64,000 bases of DNA, taken from assembly GCA_013399305.1 (NCBI GenBank), contig VXAI01000179.1, forward strand, positions 111,030-175,029, written 5' to 3'. The translations under genes were made by a program, and so were the position numbers. This DNA is from Rostratula benghalensis. Its lineage: Eukaryota > Chordata > Aves > Charadriiformes > Rostratulidae. Under the pieces are notes generated by a model. That model had not been told where the DNA came from. It saw nothing but the letters and a program-made list of their open reading frames with translations, and ran no database searches. Positions 1 through 12,153 of the stretch are shown here, piece after piece. The first letter of the stretch is position 1, and each line of letters begins with the position of its first letter.

Positions 1-975
1 AAAAAAAAAAAAAAAAAAGAGAAAAAAGAAAAAGCCATCTGCTTCCCTAAACTGGACCTGGTTATGAAAAAGCAGTTGAAGGCTAGGTCAGTGATTAGGA
101 GAACAGATCAAGATCAGAGTCCATTCTGCACACTTAGGCAAGATGACTGTCTTCAGCTTAAATATTTAAAGGTAAATAATGAGCTGATGAAGTACTGCTT
201 GTTGTGACGGTGGGAAAGTAACACCTGTGTTAACTGTTTGTGTTTTTTTCCTTCTTTCCTTGTCCCTCCTAAAGGAGAAGGGAAACCTAAGTGAGTGTGG
301 TTTTTATGATTTATTTAATAGTTTTGTGAACTTCAATAGAAATTTGTAGAAGTTTATGGAACAGAAATCCACTTAGGTTACTATTTGCATAGAAACCACA
401 TTTGGCATGGGAAGATTCTGAACTGTAAATGCTGGGAGACTGGGAGAGTACAAGAGATAATATATATGGTGAGTCTGTTCTTATATTCTCCCCTAGACAG
501 CCACTCTGGCCATTATCATTGAGAAAACTTTGGAGTGAGTGGGTTTCTGTCCTGATCTAGTAGCACTGTTCTGGGACAATGTTGAACTCCAATTAGCTAT
601 ATCAATAAAGCAGTGAAAAACAGTGAATGTCTAATTATTGGCATGGAGAGGCAGCCTGTACATGGTCTCTTAAAACTTATCACCTCACTTCAGCTCCCTT
701 TCAGGCTTACTCTGAACATGGGTAGAAAAAAAGTATGCGTTCCAGGAGCACAGAGCAAGAAAAATATGTACCTTAAGCCATCATACACTGAATAACAGTC
801 TTTAAATCCAAATGCAGAAATATAATTTAAAAAGGTTTTTAAGTAAGCATTCAGCCTATAATGCAATAAACCCAGTTTAAGGTAGCTTCAGTCAAGCTAT
901 GTCAGAGGCCTTTGCATTTGCAGTCAGTCCAAAGGAAACCTCTCAACACATGTAAATCATTTGGATTTATCTTCT

Positions 976-977
<2 letters not shown>

Positions 978-1006
<29 letters not shown>
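978..1006. repeat. (GCA/CAG)n trinucleotide microsatellite
   Basis: A perfect run of the GCA unit for 29 bases. The surrounding frames are short and carry no recognised domain, so there is no sign that it encodes polyglutamine or polyserine in a real gene. It is best read as a simple repeat that may be length-polymorphic. Confidence 0.95.
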
Positions 1007-1009
<3 letters not shown>

Positions 1010-4000
1010 TTGTGTCTGATAGCACTACAAGGAAGAGAACATTTTAATATTAGCATTGCCTTCAGTTAGCCTAAAAAGACACTCACATTTATTCATGCCT
1101 GTGTATGTAGATCATGTGTTTGATGACAAATACAACAGTGGTTTTATAAGCCTGATTCAAGGGCCAAAATGGGCTGCAATGTTTCTGGAAATTGATCATT
1201 TCACTTCTTCTGTACTGATTTTCCTCATCCCATCCTGAGTATATGGGCTCAGTGGTTGATAATGAGGATTCAGAGCTGTGAATTATGTGTGATGTGAGAC
1301 AGAAAGCTCAGTTTGCAGTGCCAGCATTACCCTCACCCAGCAGCAACATGACAGCAAAACTGGAGCTGATCACATTAACAGCAAAACCAGGAGTTTAACA
1401 GATGGTAAAGATGCTCTTTTTGCCCTCATCATGGTCAGTGAGGCTCTCTGAAGAACAGACCATGCTCACACAGCTGCTGCTACTCTTTTCCTTGTTCTGA
1501 GAATGAGCAGAGAACTTCTGGCTCCAGACTTTTCCAACTGGCACTGAAATTCAGGACTGAGGTAAACAAACCCAAGCTGTATTGTGCACTCCAGGAGCAC
1601 AGACTGAGCGAAATAGAGAAGTTGGATAGAGACTGTGTGTGGAGCTGGAATCACGGGCTTGGGCTTTTTCATGGATTCAGATGGCAAAATTCTCAGTCAA
1701 AATCAAACAGGAGCAGACGAGAAAGAGCAATTTATTGTTTTGCTGACTTGAGAACCCATGGTATAAATCCAAACACCCAATACAGTAAGTCAGCAGTTCA
1801 TCAGTATAATAAATCTGGAACAATTCAGATACTGGACTTGACAGGATAAATTTATTAGCCATTTCTATGCAATAGATATATCAGTGGCCTAACAGTGGCA
1901 GTTACGGAGTCAACATTTGTCTCAGATAGTGATGATACTGTCCAAGCTGAGTGAAGCACACATTACTCTGACACACTTACCATGCAGGAGTACTGCAGAA
2001 CTTTGATACTGACTCACTTCTGCATAATGAGTGAGCAGAAGTGAATGCTGATCATTCATTTGGCATGGGGAGGATGTACGCAAATACAAAACTCTCTCAT
2101 GAACAGGGTATGGCATTTAGAATAAAGCTAAAAATTTTTTCTTCGACAGGAATCTTAAAATGTTCTCCAAAAGTAAACCCAGATGCACTCTCCTCATAAT
2201 AAATATGGAACAGGGATTTAGTACCTCTTATGTAAGCCTGCATCCATGTCTTTATTAAGTGAATCAGAGGATAGATGTAATGCGAGTAGAATTTTCTTAC
2301 TAGATTTTGAATTTGGATTTCTTAACCAAGGTTAGTGTCTTCCTTGGCTTTCTACTCAAATCTTAATAGCAACAATTAAACATATTCTTCACCTAAGCTG
2401 GACCGGAATGAAATAGCGTACTGGAAAGCTATCAAGCATACAAATAACATGTTTTAAAATCGTTCCCTTTGCCGTAGCCCTGGGGTCATAGCTGTGTTCT
2501 GCTGCCCTCTCCTGTCACTTGCACATCATTACAACAGTGTAGGTTCATGGCTAAATACCAGGTTATGAAAATTCACATAATAGAAAAACACCCTTCTGAA
2601 ATGTTTATGGGGCTGTGCAGCTTGTTTCAAAAGGCCCTTAGAAATCTCCCCATCCTCACTGATAGATTGCTTTGCATAGTAGGTTAATTCATCTAAGGCT
2701 CTGTGTATGGCTTTATGTTTCTGTATATTGAACAAAAGAGGGTTTAAATTAAAAATTCTATGACATACTTCAGGATAAAAGCTTATAGATTAAATTTTGA
2801 ATAAACAGAAACAAGGGGAAATTATCCAGATAACTCCAAGGAGTTCAAGGTTATATTTTCTGGCACTACGGCGTGATGCCTGCCAGCCAGCAACCAAACC
2901 ACACTTGAAATAATTTCTTGGCAAGTGATTATATTTTGGTTAATTTTGACAGCATTAGAGTCTGGTAGTAAAGTGTCACCAGTTTGCCTGAGCAAATAAA
3001 CTTAGACTGGTCAAGCTTATTAAGTTTGGTGCACTGGTCTAGAATCATAGCATGTAATGACTCGGTGTGGCTACTGGACTTCAGATTTTGAATCCCAAAA
3101 TGTCTGTGCTCAGACCATTGGGTCAAGTTGACTAATGTAACTGCTTATCAGGCAAAACTTGGATAAGAAAATTCCTTCTCTTATCCAAAAAATTGCTATT
3201 GCTGTATTTTATTAAAGATGTTAAAATAGAAAATGTCTAAATTTCTGCATGGAACTCAACATATTTAGGAAAATAATTTCAGTTTACTTGGAGTGAGTCA
3301 TTTATCTTTAATGTAATTCTGTAGAAAACATACACACTTTAGAGCCATTAAGTTAATCCATTGCAGGTCGGACTGTGTAGAAATGCTTTTCCCAAAAGAA
3401 GACCACATCACAGAGACTACACGTTTAATGAAGGAATACATGAATTATGAACTCAGTAAGGCTAGCAGACAAAAGGAAAGAACACAATTTATTTAGCTTT
3501 CATTTTTTCTTAATCCTATGAAGGGATATAGGAAGAATAAACTCTGAACGTATTTAAGATATGAAATGAGGGTTAGTGGACACACTGTGAGACTACTTTT
3601 GCCTCCTCGTGGCTTTGTGGACACTGACTTATCCTGTCCAAAAGTAAGTTCTTCTCTGTATTTTACATCTCAGTTGCTGAACTGTATTACTCTCTACTAC
3701 TATGGAATAGAGACTACTTTGTGAGCTGTGTCTGTTGCTTGTTATGAGACTCCACTACAGTGCATTAAATAGGTGGCTTTATATTGGAAATAGATATGTC
3801 TTTCTCACTGCATGTGCAGAGGTCAGTAGTGTCTACATAACCTAGCTCTTTAGAGGTGATTCTCTCAGGATAAATTCTGGTACCAAAGGACAAATTTTGG
3901 TCATCCTTATGATGTGGAAAAAACCAAGAATCTTCTTAAGTTCATTGGAATTGCACTGGTCTGATGAGAACCACTCCTCCTCCTCTTTTGCTTCATGTTG

Positions 4001-5232
4001 TAGAAAGAAGGCAAGTGATTGCCGCCTTCTGTGATCACTGTGATTAGGTGACTCAAGGAAATGAAGCAGTGTCAGGACCCATCCTCTGGCCCCAAGACTG
4101 AATGTCCTGTATCTTCCTTTAATTCTTTTTTTATGGATGATTTGTATCTTTTGAAATGAAACATGCTATCATTTTTTCTGATTCAACCAAGCATGTTATT
4201 GAGTAGATATTCCTGTGTATTTCTACTGATTATTACCAGTTTAAGTAAGAGAGATGGGCTATTTTCTTAAATGGTGATATGTGAATTTTTGAGGAAATCT
4301 GTCTTTCTTTCTTCCATGGTCTGAAATCAGGATTGAGTCTATTGAAAAAAAAATAAATCAAAAATGAATCTTTCTTCCACAAAAAAAAGTCTTACCAGTT
4401 GTACCAGCACAGTTATGCTGGTGTTACTAATGTGATCTAACTCCTTATGTGATTGTTAGGATATTGCTGAATTATCCAGAGACACAGCAGTCCCGGGCAG
4501 GACGTGTGAGAAATCTTGAAAACACCACTAGATGGAGATGTTTTATCACGTTGGCCTCATCCTCTGACTTAACTGATGTCCTGAATTGATGAAGTCTAGT
4601 GTGTAGTTGCTTAGACTGAACGGAATGAATAGATGTTGGAAGAATATCTAGGGACTCCCTACTTTTGTTTAACAAAACGGACTATTACTTATTTAGCTCA
4701 CGTCACACAGTGAAAATCAGTTTAGAGCAATATTTCTTATCCACAAAGCAGTTTTCAGCTCAGAGTATTTAAATGCATTAATGCCCAGAGAAAAAAACCC
4801 TAAGAAATATATGGTGTGTACAATCAATGCTGAAGTGACAGCATCTATTGTCTTTCTGCCCTCATCAGTATGCAATATAATGGCAAGGACAGAGGCTGAT
4901 TTAGAAACAGTTGGGTAACTAAAAAAATAAAGAGATCGAGAAGACATTCCATTCACATTAAGCTGGAGAAAAAGAAAGGGCCTCTGAAGAGTTGCACAAA
5001 CTTGTTAAAATAGATTTCTTACATTACATTTTGAGTCAAAACAATGGTTTGTAAAAATATAAATATGTTTTCAAAGCACAAACTTAATATTTCCTACACA
5101 TCTTATAATAAGAGGTAAGGGACAGGGCCCATTTTCTAATACCTTTAGACAAAATTATTCAGATTATCTGTACAGCCACCACTCAGAGATTGACCACAAA
5201 TGCATCACAAAGAGGTTGTAGACAGACCAGGA

Positions 5233-5248
5233 ACACACACACACACAC
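5233..5248. repeat. (CA)n microsatellite, short
   Basis: Eight AC units in an AT-rich non-coding context. Confidence 0.9.
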
Positions 5249-7732
5249 AAATACAATCACAGTGCAACTGATATAATAATAGGGCTGCTCTCTTATGATA
5301 TTAGTATCTGAAAATTGTGGCTTTTAAGTATGGAGAATAAGAATTCTCATGTAAGTGTCTCATGTGACAGTCATTCATTTAGTGGCTAGCCCAGCCTAAA
5401 CCATGACAGATTAATGATACTTCACTCCCCAAAAGCTGTGTTTGCTGTTTATATTACAGACCATATCAAACTATAAGCAGTTGATAAAGCTTTAAAGTTT
5501 CTGCTTAGTAAACAGAAACAGGTAATTCATCATACACATTCATGTCACATATTCATGCTTTTGTGTTAATAGGTAGAAAAACAGAGAACATAGTATTACC
5601 TCTGTGTGATTTTTTTTACTGTTTCTTCTAAACCAATCAACATAAATGTGCATCCCAGACATCTCTGGCAGGGCCTTTTTGTGCCAATAATGAGGAATAA
5701 GGGGGTGTATCTAACCCCAGTTGGAGAAATCTGCAAAATGTTGATGGCTCGAAAGTAAATTGGAAGCATAGACAGTGAATCTGTTTAAGTATATACAGAA
5801 ACAGGCTTTATTCAGTAGCAGGGGTAAAAAGAAGTATTTTCTTATGTAGTTAAGAAATTTAGAAGCTTACTTCCACTGACATTCAAAAGCTCAGAAACTA
5901 GTTACTGAAGGGTTGTGGTTAACTTTTCTGGAATTCCCTCATTCACATTGTGATTTTTCTTCCCTTTTATATTCCATTATATTAAAAGCTCTAAAACAGA
6001 AAACCAAAACAGAACAGGAACAAGAACTTGTATTTTCCCATTTGTAATTTCTCTGAATTCAGTGAAATGCTAAGCTACTAAAAAAGTTTCTTGTAATGTG
6101 TTGTCCTAAATCAAAGATTCCTGCTGAGTCAGAGGGCCCACAGTTTATAAATCAGACCCTAAACTTGGGTAAGTAAATCTGGGCAATATATAAAAACTCT
6201 GGAGTTAGCACATTTGAAACAGAAGCTTTAAAAGTAAACCTTTATAAATCAGCTCTCTAAATCAAAGAGAAAACAATGATTTTTCTTGTCTTGTAGATCA
6301 GGGAAAGTTACTCCCCAAGCAACTTGTGCAGATAAAGGCTCTGTTTTTAATATAGGTTGATATATTTATGTATGGAGAAACTACAGACCAAGGTTAAGCA
6401 AGAAACATAAAAACTCTAAGTACCAATCCAGAACCATTTTGACACCAAATAGTTTAACAGTTGGATAATTCAGAAGAATGTTTGGACAAATACAAGGTAA
6501 GGAATGACCACACAGCAAATGACAGTCAGCAAGGGGGCTTTCATCTGCTATAAATTATGTACAATTTAATTAGAGAAAAGTCATTAGGCCTAAAGTGTGC
6601 ATTTCCTACCAGTTTGTAAAATGCAGCTCTTAGACGCTTATTAAAATTTCTGCGTCAAGGCCTACACATTCACTCCTTGTTGGGAACCTTGTTTTTAAGT
6701 ATTTATTTAAGTATATATTTGTACTGGTGAGTTGAGCTCTGACTTTGTTGAGTCTGGTATGGCTTTTATTTCATCACAGTTCAGGCACTGGTTCAGGGAC
6801 TGCGCTGGCAAATGAGGTGTTAGTGTTCAAAAGGAACATAAAGGTGAACCTTTTGCACACAGCCATAACATTACCTTGTAAATAATTTTTTTCTCCAATT
6901 TTAATAATATTTTTGAAACTCGCAGTGCGCCAAGGTCAGAAATTTTTCCTTAATGTAACCAGACTTCCACTTATTATTAAAATCAATATGTAATGAGAAT
7001 ATTTGTACAGTGAATGAGGGACTACTATAAAAATATATAGCTACTAATCAATAACAGGGAAAATCATATTATTTAAAAAACTCTAACCAAAGAAAATTCT
7101 TCAAAATTTCTTTACCTTGTACAGTGAGGAGATGGACAAAAACACTTCTTTTTTTTTTTAAATTTGAATTTCACTTCCAGGATTGACTCTGTCATTCTAA
7201 GAGCTCAGTACTTGTAACAAGTTTATGTATAACTATGTGCATACATGTATATATATACTTTTATATATAGCTGCTTACACCAGCCCATACATTAGTAGAC
7301 CAATCTGTTGAAACAACACTAACTTTTCAATTCTATTTATGTTATACATCAAACTTTATCTTCAGTGTGAATTACATCCTTTCTGCAATTTCCAGTTGTA
7401 AATTCTTTCATTCAAAACTAGCGATGAACCAGGTCTAAGCTTCATTTAGGACTGCATTTTCATCAAGGACCTGCCAAGGCTGTTGTGTTGTGTCAGAGAC
7501 CAGGTACATAATGGAGCCAGAAGGAACCATATGAGACCAAAGGACAGAGTAGAGTCGTTTGAATGTATCTGGCTGCTGCATGAACTTCCAGAGATTAATT
7601 GAATCTGGAATCTGACTGTCTTATGGAAAAAAAAGCCAACCTGCAAACCCTTCCTTTTTGATAAAAATTTGGTTGTAACTGGTGTTACATGCACAATATG
7701 AATCACATCTCCCCTATGCACTTTTTTTTTTC

Positions 7733-7755
7733 ATCCCATTCCAGTAGAATGGGAT
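7733..7755. other. Small hairpin, 8-bp stem
   Basis: ATCCCATT at 7733-7740 pairs perfectly with AATGGGAT at 7748-7755 across a 7-nt loop. It sits just after a run of T and immediately before the tandem repeat and second hairpin at 7761-7809. No function is implied by the sequence alone. Confidence 0.8.
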
Positions 7756-7760
7756 TAAAC

Positions 7761-7809
7761 TTACTCCCTTACTATATTCTTACTCCCTTACTATATTCTA
7801 GTAAGGGAG
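7761..7809. repeat. 19-bp tandem duplication ending in an 11-bp hairpin
   Basis: The 19-base unit ttactcccttactatattc occurs twice head to tail (7761-7779 and 7780-7798). It is followed by TAGTAAGGGAG (7799-7809), the exact reverse complement of CTCCCTTACTA inside each unit (7764-7774 and 7783-7793). The right arm can therefore pair with either copy, giving a 5-nt loop with the nearer one. Slippage on a hairpin during replication is a plausible origin for the duplication; this is inference. Confidence 0.9.
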
Positions 7810-8301
7810 AAGAGCAAGTGTAAAAGAAATCCTTCCTGTGCTTTTCTATTATTCTGACTTACATAGAAGTTTCTGAGTAGAATGTAGACATCCTTATATT
7901 AGAAACTTTATTTTCTCTGCATGTGCAAGCATGCATACAGGCACATATACAAAGGTCTATGAGAGTCAGAATTTAAGCTGTGTATTTGAAATTTATGTAG
8001 AATAATTTAGTATGTGGATTGCATTTGAAGACATCAGACAAAAGTGAATGTATATGTTAAATCATTAAGTAGTTTGATACGATAGACAGGTACTTAAATA
8101 TCCCTAAGCTGAAGCACATGAAAAAGATTTTGGAATAAAGGTAAATTATGAGACATGAGTGTACACTTTTAAAATGTAAAAACAAGTAGAGAAATAATGT
8201 TTGGAGGAATCATTATTTTCAAACTTCGCCAAGGAATCATATACCCTATGTAGAAATGGTCAGCACTGGACTCCTGAAATAAGAGAGAATTCTCTCGTGG
8301 A

Positions 8302-8671
8302 GTCACAGGATCGTAGAATGACTTAGGCTGGAAAAGAGTTCTAGACCCCTCTCCAGCTTTGTTGCCCTTTTCTGGACATGCTCCAGCATGTCAATGTCCT
8401 TCTGGTAATGAAGGGCCCAAAACTGAACACAGTTATCGAGGTTATCACCGTTGCTGAGTACAAGAGGACAGTCACTTCCCTGTTCCTGCTCACCACACTA
8501 TTTCTGATACAGGCCAGGATGCCCCTGGCCTTGTTGGCCACCTGGGCACACTGCTGGCTCATATTAAGCCAGCTATAGACCAACATACCCAGGCCCTTTT
8601 TCATAGGACAGATTTCCAGCTGCCTGTAGCACTGTGTGAGGTTGTGACCCAAGTGCAGGACCTTCACGGAA
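8302..8671 (-). mobile_element. CR1 LINE fragment with internal deletion
   Basis: Read on the minus strand, the element ends with the CR1 3' terminal signature (complement near 8302-8337). Upstream lies a stretch encoding the C-terminal part of the CR1 reverse transcriptase. About half a kilobase of usual CR1 sequence is missing between these two parts: the 3' tail is joined at about 8338-8341 straight to the segment whose complement reads ctccagctttgttgccc. The 5' end is truncated near 8671, as is usual for CR1, which is 5'-truncated on insertion. Confidence 0.93.
8341..8667 (-). pseudogene. CR1 ORF2 (reverse transcriptase) C-terminal remnant
   Basis: A 108-codon open stretch on the minus strand contains the CR1 motifs [21 protein letters not shown] and [12 protein letters not shown], which follow the RT catalytic core in CR1 ORF2. 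The catalytic F-x-DD region and the endonuclease domain are absent, so it cannot make an active protein. It lies wholly inside the CR1 fragment at 8302-8671. The open frame reflects modest decay, not a gene. Confidence 0.9.
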
Positions 8672-8948
8672 TATTCAGCTCACTGCTCCTCTTTGGGCAG
8701 CAGATCACACAATTTTGACTTGAAGAGCTGATTCATTCAGCAGATCAGAAGATGTTACCTAGCAGGCCGATACCAAAATTGTGTCAAAACTCTTATAGAT
8801 GAAGGAAAATACAGTTCTGAATAATAATGTAAAGTATCCCAAAGAAAGTGCTTTGGCACAAAGGTATGACAGAAAACTAGCAAAATCAGATCAGTATGTT
8901 TTTCTTGTCATGATATTGTCATGATTTCTGCATGATATTAGTTCTCAT
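8672..8948. other. Spacer between CR1 fragment and coding-like repeat
   Basis: AT-rich sequence with no firm assignment. On the minus strand it joins the coding-like segment at 8949-9227 to the CR1 fragment at 8302-8671. It could be decayed sequence of the same element; I cannot show this. Confidence 0.5.
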
Positions 8949-9227
8949 TTAGTGAAATTTTGTGCCCTTTTGGCTTGTTCCCTTGCTTGCAGCTGGCTTG
9001 TCCATACTGGCTAACCTAAAGAGGGTCAGCTCATCCATTGACATGCAATGGACCAGAACTATTAAATGATTCCTCCACAGTGCAGATTTTGTTATTCCTG
9101 TTGTCCATCCCTTTTTCTTTATATTTGTTATATATACAATGGTTTGTGTTGTTTCTCTGAACCATGGGCCATGTTTTCTCCTGTGCTTAAAAACTGTGCA
9201 TAGCACAGTATCTTTCAGGTCTGACAA
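8949..9227 (-). repeat. Unclassified coding-like repeat, copy A (inverted relative to copy B)
   Basis: A 92-codon minus-strand open frame. Its central part matches the plus-strand segment at 10203-10341 in inverted orientation. The core TGCACTGTGGAGGAATCATT and the bases after it are identical over about 42 nt except one substitution. Flanks are more diverged (roughly 70 percent by eye). The shared frame in both copies reads ALWRNHLIVL followed by a HC motif. Length differences between the copies are 3 and about 24 nt, both multiples of three. I do not recognise the family. Copy A lies on the 5' side of a minus-strand CR1 fragment, as copy B does for a plus-strand one. Confidence 0.6.
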
Positions 9228-10202
9228 GATTTTTGGACCCTTTCTTCATAACAATAGTACTGTTCAATTAATTGTTTGTGATACAAGAATACTAGAATAT
9301 AAATTAGCCTTTGATCTCCTCATCAGCTTGTGCAGTTTCTCTTATGCAATATGATATATAGTTATTCTCACAGCTATATATGAAGTCTCTCTTTTTGTAT
9401 TTGTTCTGAATAAATACAAAACCAGATAAATTTTAATCTTTGAGTAAAGGAACATTGCTGACCCCTGAGAAATGGAAAGAAAACATCCTTTAAACTGGGA
9501 CATGAGTCTAAAGAGCCTATGTCATTGAATGATTTATGGCAAAGGGAATTGATTTCTGGCAACTGTGAACCCATTTACATTTCCACTATCCCACTGGAAC
9601 TTGCCTATTAACTTTTGTGCTCCTCCAAGTTCTTTGGTGCAGTCCCCAGAGGGAGTCTCTCTGAGTCTTCTCTCACCTAGGTCAAGCCTTCCTCTCCATC
9701 TCTACCATATGGAATGTTGTTATGCATCACAAAAAAAATAATGGGTGAGGGGTGGAAAGATTAATCTAAAGCAGTCAAATGGTACAGAAACTTCATATCA
9801 TGCTGATGAATAAAAGGTTTATGCACAATTTGGAAAAGTGTATAATGATATGTCTGCAACACCTTTCTTACAACAAAACCTTTTTGTGTTTTCTCTACTG
9901 TTAACAGGATTTAAATTGTTCTCTGCAGATGTGGTTGAAGCCCTGGTTTTCTCTTTGAACATATGAGAAAGTCTACCTTTTAAAATGGTTTTACATCTCC
10001 AGACTGGTCTTTAAGCCTCATGCTTCTGGTGGAGATGAACAACAAAGAAGTTTTGTTGTCTAAAGTTGGTTTTGGACCTGCTTTAGAAACAATTTAATCC
10101 CAAACTGGATTAGTCCATATAAAAATTATTATGTCTATGTGACATCATAGTAAGATGATAACCTAAAGAGAGTCTATATCGAGAGGTTACTGATGAAAAG
10201 AA
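9228..10202. other. Non-coding spacer between the inverted copies
   Basis: AT-rich sequence with short frames only. I see no transposon, RNA gene or simple repeat of note. It forms the loop region between copies A and B of the inverted coding-like segment. Confidence 0.6.
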
Positions 10203-10341
10203 AGGTTCTGCTGAAACAAATGTAAGGAAAAAAGGATGAACAACAGGAAGAGCAAAATTGTTTGCACTGTGGAGGAATCATTTAATAGTTCTGTTCCATT
10301 GCACGCCAGTGGACAAGCAGGCTCTGTTTAGCTTAGAAAGG
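10203..10341 (+). repeat. Unclassified coding-like repeat, copy B
   Basis: Inverted partner of the segment at 8949-9227. Read in the frame starting near 10204, it shares ALWRNHLIVL and neighbouring residues with copy A but carries an in-frame stop near 10237. It abuts the CR1 reverse-transcriptase fragment that starts near 10338 on the same strand, with little or no gap. It may be an upstream part of the same retroelement lineage or an independent repeat into which CR1 inserted. No known domain was recognised. Confidence 0.6.
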
Positions 10342-11239
10342 TTCTGACCTTGATGCCAGAAAAGATCATGGAGAGGATCATCTCCAGTGAGCTCTCATGC
10401 CAAGTGCAGGGCAGCCAAGGGATCAGGGCTAGCCAGCATGGGTTTATGAAAGGGAAGTCTTGCATAACCAGCTGGATCTCTTTCCATGACCATGTGGCCC
10501 ACCTTCTGGATGGGGGGAAGGCTGTGGACATTTTCTTCCTGGACATAAGTGTAAGGCCTTCACGACACTGTCCCCGACAACATTCTCTCAGAGAAGCTGG
10601 CAAATGATGGCATAGACAAGTGTAGTGTTCACTGGGTATAAACGTGGCAGGATAGCCATGCCCAGAGAGTTGTGATTAATGGGGTGAAATGTGTTTGACA
10701 GCTGGTCACCAGTGGTGTCCCTCGGGGCTCAGTTTTGGGGCCAGTCTTGTTCAACATCTTTAGCGATGATCTGGATGAGGGGATACAAATGCACCCCGAG
10801 TAAGTTTTCAGATGACACCAACCTAGGTGGGAGTGTTGATCTGCTTGAGGGAAGGAAGGTTCTAGAGAGGGACCTGGACAGGTTGGATCAATGGGCCAAG
10901 GCCAGTTGTATGAAGTTCAAGTGCCATGTCCTCATCTTTCTAGGCATAATGGCAGAACCAGAGGAAATGGTCTGAAGTTGCTGCAAAACAGGTTTAGACT
11001 GGATATGAGGAAGAATTACTTGAATGAAAGAGTGGTTGGGCACTGGAACAGCCTACCCAGGAAGGTGTTTGTGTCACCATCTCTGGAAGTATTTCAGAAA
11101 CGTGTAGATGTGACACTTCAGGTCATGCTCTTTGGCATGCTTTAGTGGCTGATGTCATAGGCATTTTTTTGCATGTGTATGGTTGGACTCAGTGATCCCT
11201 GTGGTCCTTTCCAACCATGACAATTTTATGATTCTGTGA
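10338..11239 (+). mobile_element. CR1 LINE fragment, plus strand, internally deleted
   Basis: Begins with the CR1 RT segment encoding KIMERII and QHGFMKGKSC, continues through the core and ends with the CR1 3' UTR (ggttggactcagtgatccc) and terminal ATTTTATGATTCTGTGA at 11223-11239. A deletion near 10916-10965 joins the sequence after the catalytic region to the late RTRGNG region, removing several hundred bases. Frameshifts split the reading frame. The coding-like copy B lies directly 5'. Confidence 0.93.
10350..11145 (+). pseudogene. CR1 ORF2 reverse-transcriptase remnant
   Basis: Three overlapping short frames together cover the CR1 RT. The first (10350-10607) holds IMERII, QHGFMKGKSC and a degraded core with DISV where YLDFSKAFD is usual. 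The second (10691-10975) includes [18 protein letters not shown], where the metal-binding F-x-DD motif is still visible. The third (10891-11145) has RTRGNG and HWNSLPRKV from the C-terminal end. Frameshifts and a deletion make it non-functional. No endonuclease domain is present. Confidence 0.92.
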
Positions 11240-12153
11240 AATGGCTAATGCCACATGGCTAAAGAACATGAAAGAAGGGATTCTTCTCATGCAGATTTGT
11301 AGACCTCAATCTGGCCTGACATTTAAAGGTTTGAGCCTAGAAAAAGACATCCTCCCCTCACAAACCTTCACCCAAAAGAGCAGCCACAAAGTCCTAAATA
11401 CAACACAAAGAAAAAGATTATGTGAAGATTAAAGAACAAGAACTAAATAAATCCAGCTAAAAATGCAATGTACCGGAGAACTCATGTTATTGTTGCTCAC
11501 ATTAAATTTCCACTTGCATTATTTTATCGACTGAAAAGGACTTAGTAGGTATGTCAGCCAGCCAGATTTCTGAGTGTTTATGTGAGATGAGCATTCAAAA
11601 ATTTGGGGATATGCCCTTCATCACCTAATATTCAAAATCTGCTGGATGCTATTGCAACCAGACAAACATCCATTGTACCATTGGGAAAAAAAAAAAAAAA
11701 AAGAAGGGAGCTGAAACTAGACACAAGTATTTCTACTTGGTTAATTTGTCTTTATGAAGAACAACATATTTTAATGGAAACCAGTGGAAAATATATCACA
11801 CATGTTCACAGGCATGACCTTTCTAATAATTTTTAGCAGCTGACAATGAATGAAGGGTTGCAACTCCTATCAGTTTATCAGTTTTAGAATTTGAGATAAG
11901 ACAGAGTACAATACAACAGAACAAGATACAAAAAGATACTTGATATGCTAAAATTTTCCCTTTCTCTTCAGCATGAAAATAAGCTGCCAAGAATAAGTAG
12001 AGAAGTTAATAAGAATTTTAGATTGTTAAAACTAAATATTTCAGCAAAGGAATCCTCATAACAGCGAAAGTGAAAGAAACCAGCCAAGCTCAGAACAGAA
12101 GACTGGCATAGTGCTGATGGCAAATGCAACTGAACCATAGTTGGATCTCATAG
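11240..12153. other. Non-coding DNA with a poly-A run
   Basis: No gene or transposon recognised. A 17-base A run occupies 11686-11702; no target-site duplication or recognisable retrocopy precedes it. Short frames only. Confidence 0.65.

Larger units (their letters stand above)
1..8301. other. AT-rich non-coding DNA without a recognised gene
   Basis: The stretch opens with an A-rich run (about 1-36) that could be the end of a simple repeat or a poly-A tail continuing left of the window. It then contains only short open frames (under about 95 codons) with no recognisable motif. Supported local features are the CAG repeat near 0.98 kb, a CA repeat near 5.24 kb, a 25-nt alternating purine-pyrimidine run at 7234-7258 and the hairpin pair near 7.75 kb. 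I recognise no transposon here, though old, diverged repeats would be invisible by eye. Confidence 0.7.

Noticed and set aside
11686..11702. Poly-A run as the tail of a processed pseudogene
   Set aside because: No recognisable gene-like sequence upstream and no flanking target-site duplication seen. The same applies to the A or T runs at 15.60, 26.15, 35.92, 36.74, 43.92 and 56.98 kb.
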